DNA from: Streptomyces sp. CC0208
Lineage (GTDB): Bacteria > Actinomycetota > Actinomycetes > Streptomycetales > Streptomycetaceae
Reading direction: 5' to 3'
NCBI RefSeq assembly: GCF_003443735.1
Contig: NZ_CP031969.1
Coordinates: 3,286,001 to 3,350,000 of the forward strand
DNA: 64,000 nt
Shown here: piece after piece, positions 61,726 to 64,000 of the stretch
Numbering within the stretch: the stretch's first letter is position 1
How the letters are laid out: every line of letters starts with the position of its first letter
Translations under genes and position numbers: made by a program
Notes under the pieces: model-generated
Databases searched by the model: none
The model's input: the letters and a program-made list of their open reading frames with translations, nothing else
What the model was told of the DNA's origin: nothing

Positions 61726-62137
61726 CACCACGTCGACCGCGACCGGCACCGCTCCGGCCCGGCGACGGCTGTCCCGGCAGCTGCTCAGCTACACCCTGAT
61801 CGGCGGCAGCGGGGTCGTCCTCGACCTCGTCGTCTTCCTGCTGCTGCACAACGCGGCCGGGATGGACGAGCAGTTCGCCAACGCGATCAGCACCACGCTC
61901 GGCATCGCCAACAACTTCGTGCTGAACGCGCGGTTCACCTTCGAGCGCCGCGACCGCCTCGTCGTGCGCTTCCTGCGGTTCTACGCCGTTGGCCTGACCG
62001 GCATCGCCCTGACGAACCTGCTCTTCCTGGCCTTCACCGACGGCCTGGGGATCGACGCCGACATGATCAAGGCGGCCTCGCTGCCGCTGGTCCTGGCGCT
62101 CCAGTTCGTGCTCAACAGAAAGTGGAGCTTCGCATGA
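61715..62137 (+). CDS. GtrA-family lipid-linked sugar flippase
   Basis: A 140-residue GtrA protein with four spans: LLSYTLIGGSGVVLDLVVFLLL, ANAISTTLGIANNFVLNARFTF, FYAVGLTGIALTNLLFLAF and KAASLPLVLALQFVLNRKWSF (each shown as part). The NFVLNARFTF and FVLNRKWSF pair is the family signature. It likely moves the polyprenyl-phosphate sugar made by the upstream enzyme across the membrane. It starts GTG inside the GtrB gene and ends in an ATGA overlap with the flavoprotein gene. Confidence 0.92.
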   Translation: MTADTTSTATGTAPARRRLSRQLLSYTLIGGSGVVLDLVVFLLLHNAAGMDEQFANAISTTLGIANNFVLNARFTFERRDRLVVRFLRFYAVGLTGIALTNLLFLAFTDGLGIDADMIKAASLPLVLALQFVLNRKWSFA

Positions 62138-63402
62138 ACCTCGGCATCATCGGCGCGGGTGCCACCGGCCTCACCGCCGCCTGGGACGCCGTACGCGTCG
62201 GACACCAGGTCACCGTTCTGGAGGCGGCCGACGAACTCGGCGGTCTGGCCGCGTCGTTGGAGGTCGGCGGGGTTCCGCTGGAGCGCTACTACCACCACAT
62301 CTTCCGCAGCGACAAGGCGATGATCGCGCTCATCGAGGAGCTGGGGCTCGGTGACGCCCTGCGCTTCCACAAGCCGACCACCGGCATCTACCGGGGCGGG
62401 CAGCTGATCGACTTCACCACGCCCTTCGACATGCTGCGCCACCCGGAGTTCGGGCCGGTCGACGCCGTGCGCTTCGCCGGTTCGTCGGCGCTGCTGAAGG
62501 CGGTCCGCAAGGGCGACCGCTACAACGACCTCACCGCGCTGGCCTGGCTGCGCAGGTGGGCCGGGAAGAAGGTCACCGCCGCGATCTGGGAGCCGCTGCT
62601 GCGCGGCAAGTTCGGCGACCGTGCCGAGCAGGTGTCGATGGCCTGGCTGTGGGCGCGGATCCACTGCCGGACCTTCGAACTCGGCTATGTGGACGGCGGG
62701 TTCGAGCGGGTCTACGCGGCGCTCAAGGACGGGATCGAGGAGCGCGGCGGGAAGGTGGAGTTCGGCAAGGCGGTGGAGTCGATCCGGCAGGACGGGGCCG
62801 ACGATGCCGTCGTGACCTGCGCGGACGGATCCTCGTACGGATTCGACCGGCTGATCGTGACGACCCCGCAGCCTGCCTTCGCGAAGGCGGCCGGGCTGCC
62901 CGACGACAGCGCGGTGTGGAAGAACCAGTACCTGGGCGCCACCTGCTTCGTCCTGGAGCTGGACCGCAGCGCGATCCCGTACTACTGGCTCAACATCAAC
63001 GAGCCGGACTTCCCGTTCCTCGCGGTGGTCGAGCACACGAAGATGATCGATCCGTCCGTGTACGGCGGCCGGCACATCCTCTACGTCGGCAACTACGTGG
63101 AGCGCGAGGACTGGCGGTTCACCACGGACCCGGGCGAGCTGCTCGACACGTTCGTGCCGTATCTGCGGCGGATCAACCCGGCCTTCGAGAGGTCCTGGAT
63201 CCAGACCTGGCACTTCTCGAAGGCCGGGTTCGCGCAGCCGGTCGTGACGCCCGAGTACCGGGCGCTGATCCCGGCCCATGAGACGCCCATGAGCCGGGTC
63301 ACGCTGGCCACGATGGCGCAGATCTACCCGCAGGACCGGGGGCAGAGCTACTCGGTGGCGATGGCCCGCGAGGTCACCGCCGCGCTCGGGCTCAACGCCT
63401 GA
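62134..63402 (+). CDS. FAD-dependent oxidoreductase (protoporphyrinogen-oxidase/UGM-like fold)
   Basis: A 422-residue flavoprotein: LGIIGAGATGLTAAWDAV (residues 2-19) binds FAD, followed by EAADELGGLAAS, then a substrate domain with SMAWLWARIHCRTFELGYVDGGF. The end AQIYPQDRGQSYSVAMARE is the C-terminal FAD segment. Members beside GtrA/GtrB genes are thought to modify lipid-linked or activated sugars, in the way of UDP-galactopyranose mutase, but this one is untested. The ATG overlaps the GtrA stop by 4 bp, so it belongs to the same operon. Confidence 0.83.
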   Translation: MNLGIIGAGATGLTAAWDAVRVGHQVTVLEAADELGGLAASLEVGGVPLERYYHHIFRSDKAMIALIEELGLGDALRFHKPTTGIYRGGQLIDFTTPFDMLRHPEFGPVDAVRFAGSSALLKAVRKGDRYNDLTALAWLRRWAGKKVTAAIWEPLLRGKFGDRAEQVSMAWLWARIHCRTFELGYVDGGFERVYAALKDGIEERGGKVEFGKAVESIRQDGADDAVVTCADGSSYGFDRLIVTTPQPAFAKAAGLPDDSAVWKNQYLGATCFVLELDRSAIPYYWLNINEPDFPFLAVVEHTKMIDPSVYGGRHILYVGNYVEREDWRFTTDPGELLDTFVPYLRRINPAFERSWIQTWHFSKAGFAQPVVTPEYRALIPAHETPMSRVTLATMAQIYPQDRGQSYSVAMAREVTAALGLNA

Positions 63403-64000
63403 CGCACAACACCAGCCGCTCCTCCGGGCTCCCGGGCGGGCAGGCATACACGGCGGTGACCCGGCGCCACAGTTCCGGGTCGACGTGGCCCGGCTGGAAC
63501 CAGGGCCGCTCCAGCACCGCGTACGGGGCCGGGTCGTGGTCGACGCAGTCGGCGTTCTCCTTGAACGACTTCAACTCGGCCACGTCCGGCAGGTAGCGGG
63601 TGCGCTGGAGGAACGTGGCGATCGGGTAGCGGCACTGCGCCGGGTGGTCGAGGTCGTACGCCGTCTCCCCGAAGGCCAGGTACAGCACCGGGACGCCGGC
63701 GGGCAGTTCGGCGGCGATCCGGTCGACCTCGTCGGCCGTGCGCCGCTGCTGCTCCAGGTACCCGGAGCCGGTCACGGTGACCTTGCCGTGCAGCACGAGG
63801 TGCGGGGAGCCGGGCCAGATGCTCGCGGCCAGCAGGACGACACCGGACAGGGCGACCAGGACGGCCGAGCGGTTTCTCAGCCGCTTCTCGCACAGGACGT
63901 CCACCGCGGCCGCGAGCAGCGCGACCAGCCCGGCCGCCCAGACCTCCCACGGCCGCTGGAACCTCACGGGCAACTGGGCGTACACCACGGGCAGCACGCC
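63392..64000 (-). CDS. Membrane protein C-terminal part (5' end outside window)
   Basis: The visible 202 residues hold two hydrophobic spans (about VWAAGLVALLAAAVDVL and SAVLVALSGVVLLAASIW) and then a soluble C-terminal domain of about 140 residues with VPVLYLAFGETAYDLDHPAQ and two cysteine-bearing segments. The layout fits the end of a polytopic membrane glycosyltransferase (GT-C-like) or O-antigen-type enzyme, but no family motif is in view. It converges on and overlaps the flavoprotein gene by 11 bp, so the two opposing stop codons interlock. Confidence 0.65.
   Translation of the reverse strand, partial: GVLPVVYAQLPVRFQRPWEVWAAGLVALLAAAVDVLCEKRLRNRSAVLVALSGVVLLAASIWPGSPHLVLHGKVTVTGSGYLEQQRRTADEVDRIAAELPAGVPVLYLAFGETAYDLDHPAQCRYPIATFLQRTRYLPDVAELKSFKENADCVDHDPAPYAVLERPWFQPGHVDPELWRRVTAVYACPPGSPEERLVLCVRR

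Overview
The window is very GC-rich, uses GTG starts freely, and carries lineage-marking families (XRE/DUF5753 plus DUF397 pairs, SigQ-AfsQ1-AfsQ2, AccA2/PccB/PccE, LpdA). It is almost certainly Streptomyces chromosome. Gene order from memory matches the core region of S. coelicolor around SCO4930 to SCO4873; this was not computed.

Layout. 1-10.3 kb: partial enoyl-CoA hydratase, a membrane-anchored Pro/Ala-rich protein, class III adenylate cyclase, then acyl-CoA carboxylase genes (biotin ligase, PccB, PccE, a GDSL esterase, a 42-residue membrane protein, Maf, a membrane protein, the biotinylated AccA2). 10.3-15.6 kb: membrane protein, LuxR and DeoR regulators, the quinone-reductase-type flavoprotein LpdA, a gamma-glutamylcyclotransferase fold protein. 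15.6-23.3 kb: purine nucleoside phosphorylase, phosphopentomutase-like mutase, PH-domain protein, DeoC and a pair of aldehyde dehydrogenases. 23.3-30 kb: sigQ / afsQ1-afsQ2-lipoprotein, flanked by two small secreted proteins. 30-36.9 kb: adenosine deaminase, alpha/beta hydrolase, LysR/MFS pair, ECF sigma factor overlapping a STAS protein, AEC carrier, then a broken Uma2 gene. 37.5-46 kb: nucleoside ABC importer operon (Bmp lipoprotein, ATPase, two permeases) with cdd and deoA, then an M20 amidohydrolase. 46-53.1 kb: accessory zone with an interrupted RsbW-like ATPase, XRE/DUF397 pair, two methyltransferases, a DUF6461 protein, and a deletion/IS256-scarred T7SS-RHS toxin locus. 53.1-64 kb: a cell-wall glycopolymer cluster (polysialyltransferase-like enzymes, NeuB, CMP-ulosonate synthetase fused to a HAD phosphatase, GT2 enzymes, GtrB/GtrA, flavoprotein), in line with the teichulosonic (Kdn) acid locus known from S. 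coelicolor.

How it works together. The nucleoside genes are scattered over 30 kb but form one pathway: import, deamination, phosphorolysis, pentose isomerisation, DeoC cleavage and acetaldehyde oxidation. Five of the transcription units carry the same palindrome, CTACGCGCGTAG or a 1-2 base variant, placed at or beside the promoter. This unlabelled regulon is the strongest unexplained signal in the window. Several genes also show a TANNNT box 6-8 nt before a GTG/ATG with no Shine-Dalgarno sequence, which points to leaderless transcripts.

Structural oddities include a 48-bp loopless perfect palindrome, an ABC ATPase whose only well-placed start is ATC, a nonsense-interrupted anti-sigma-type ATPase, and a chimeric RHS/transposase reading frame. 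No tRNA, rRNA, CRISPR array or prophage was seen.
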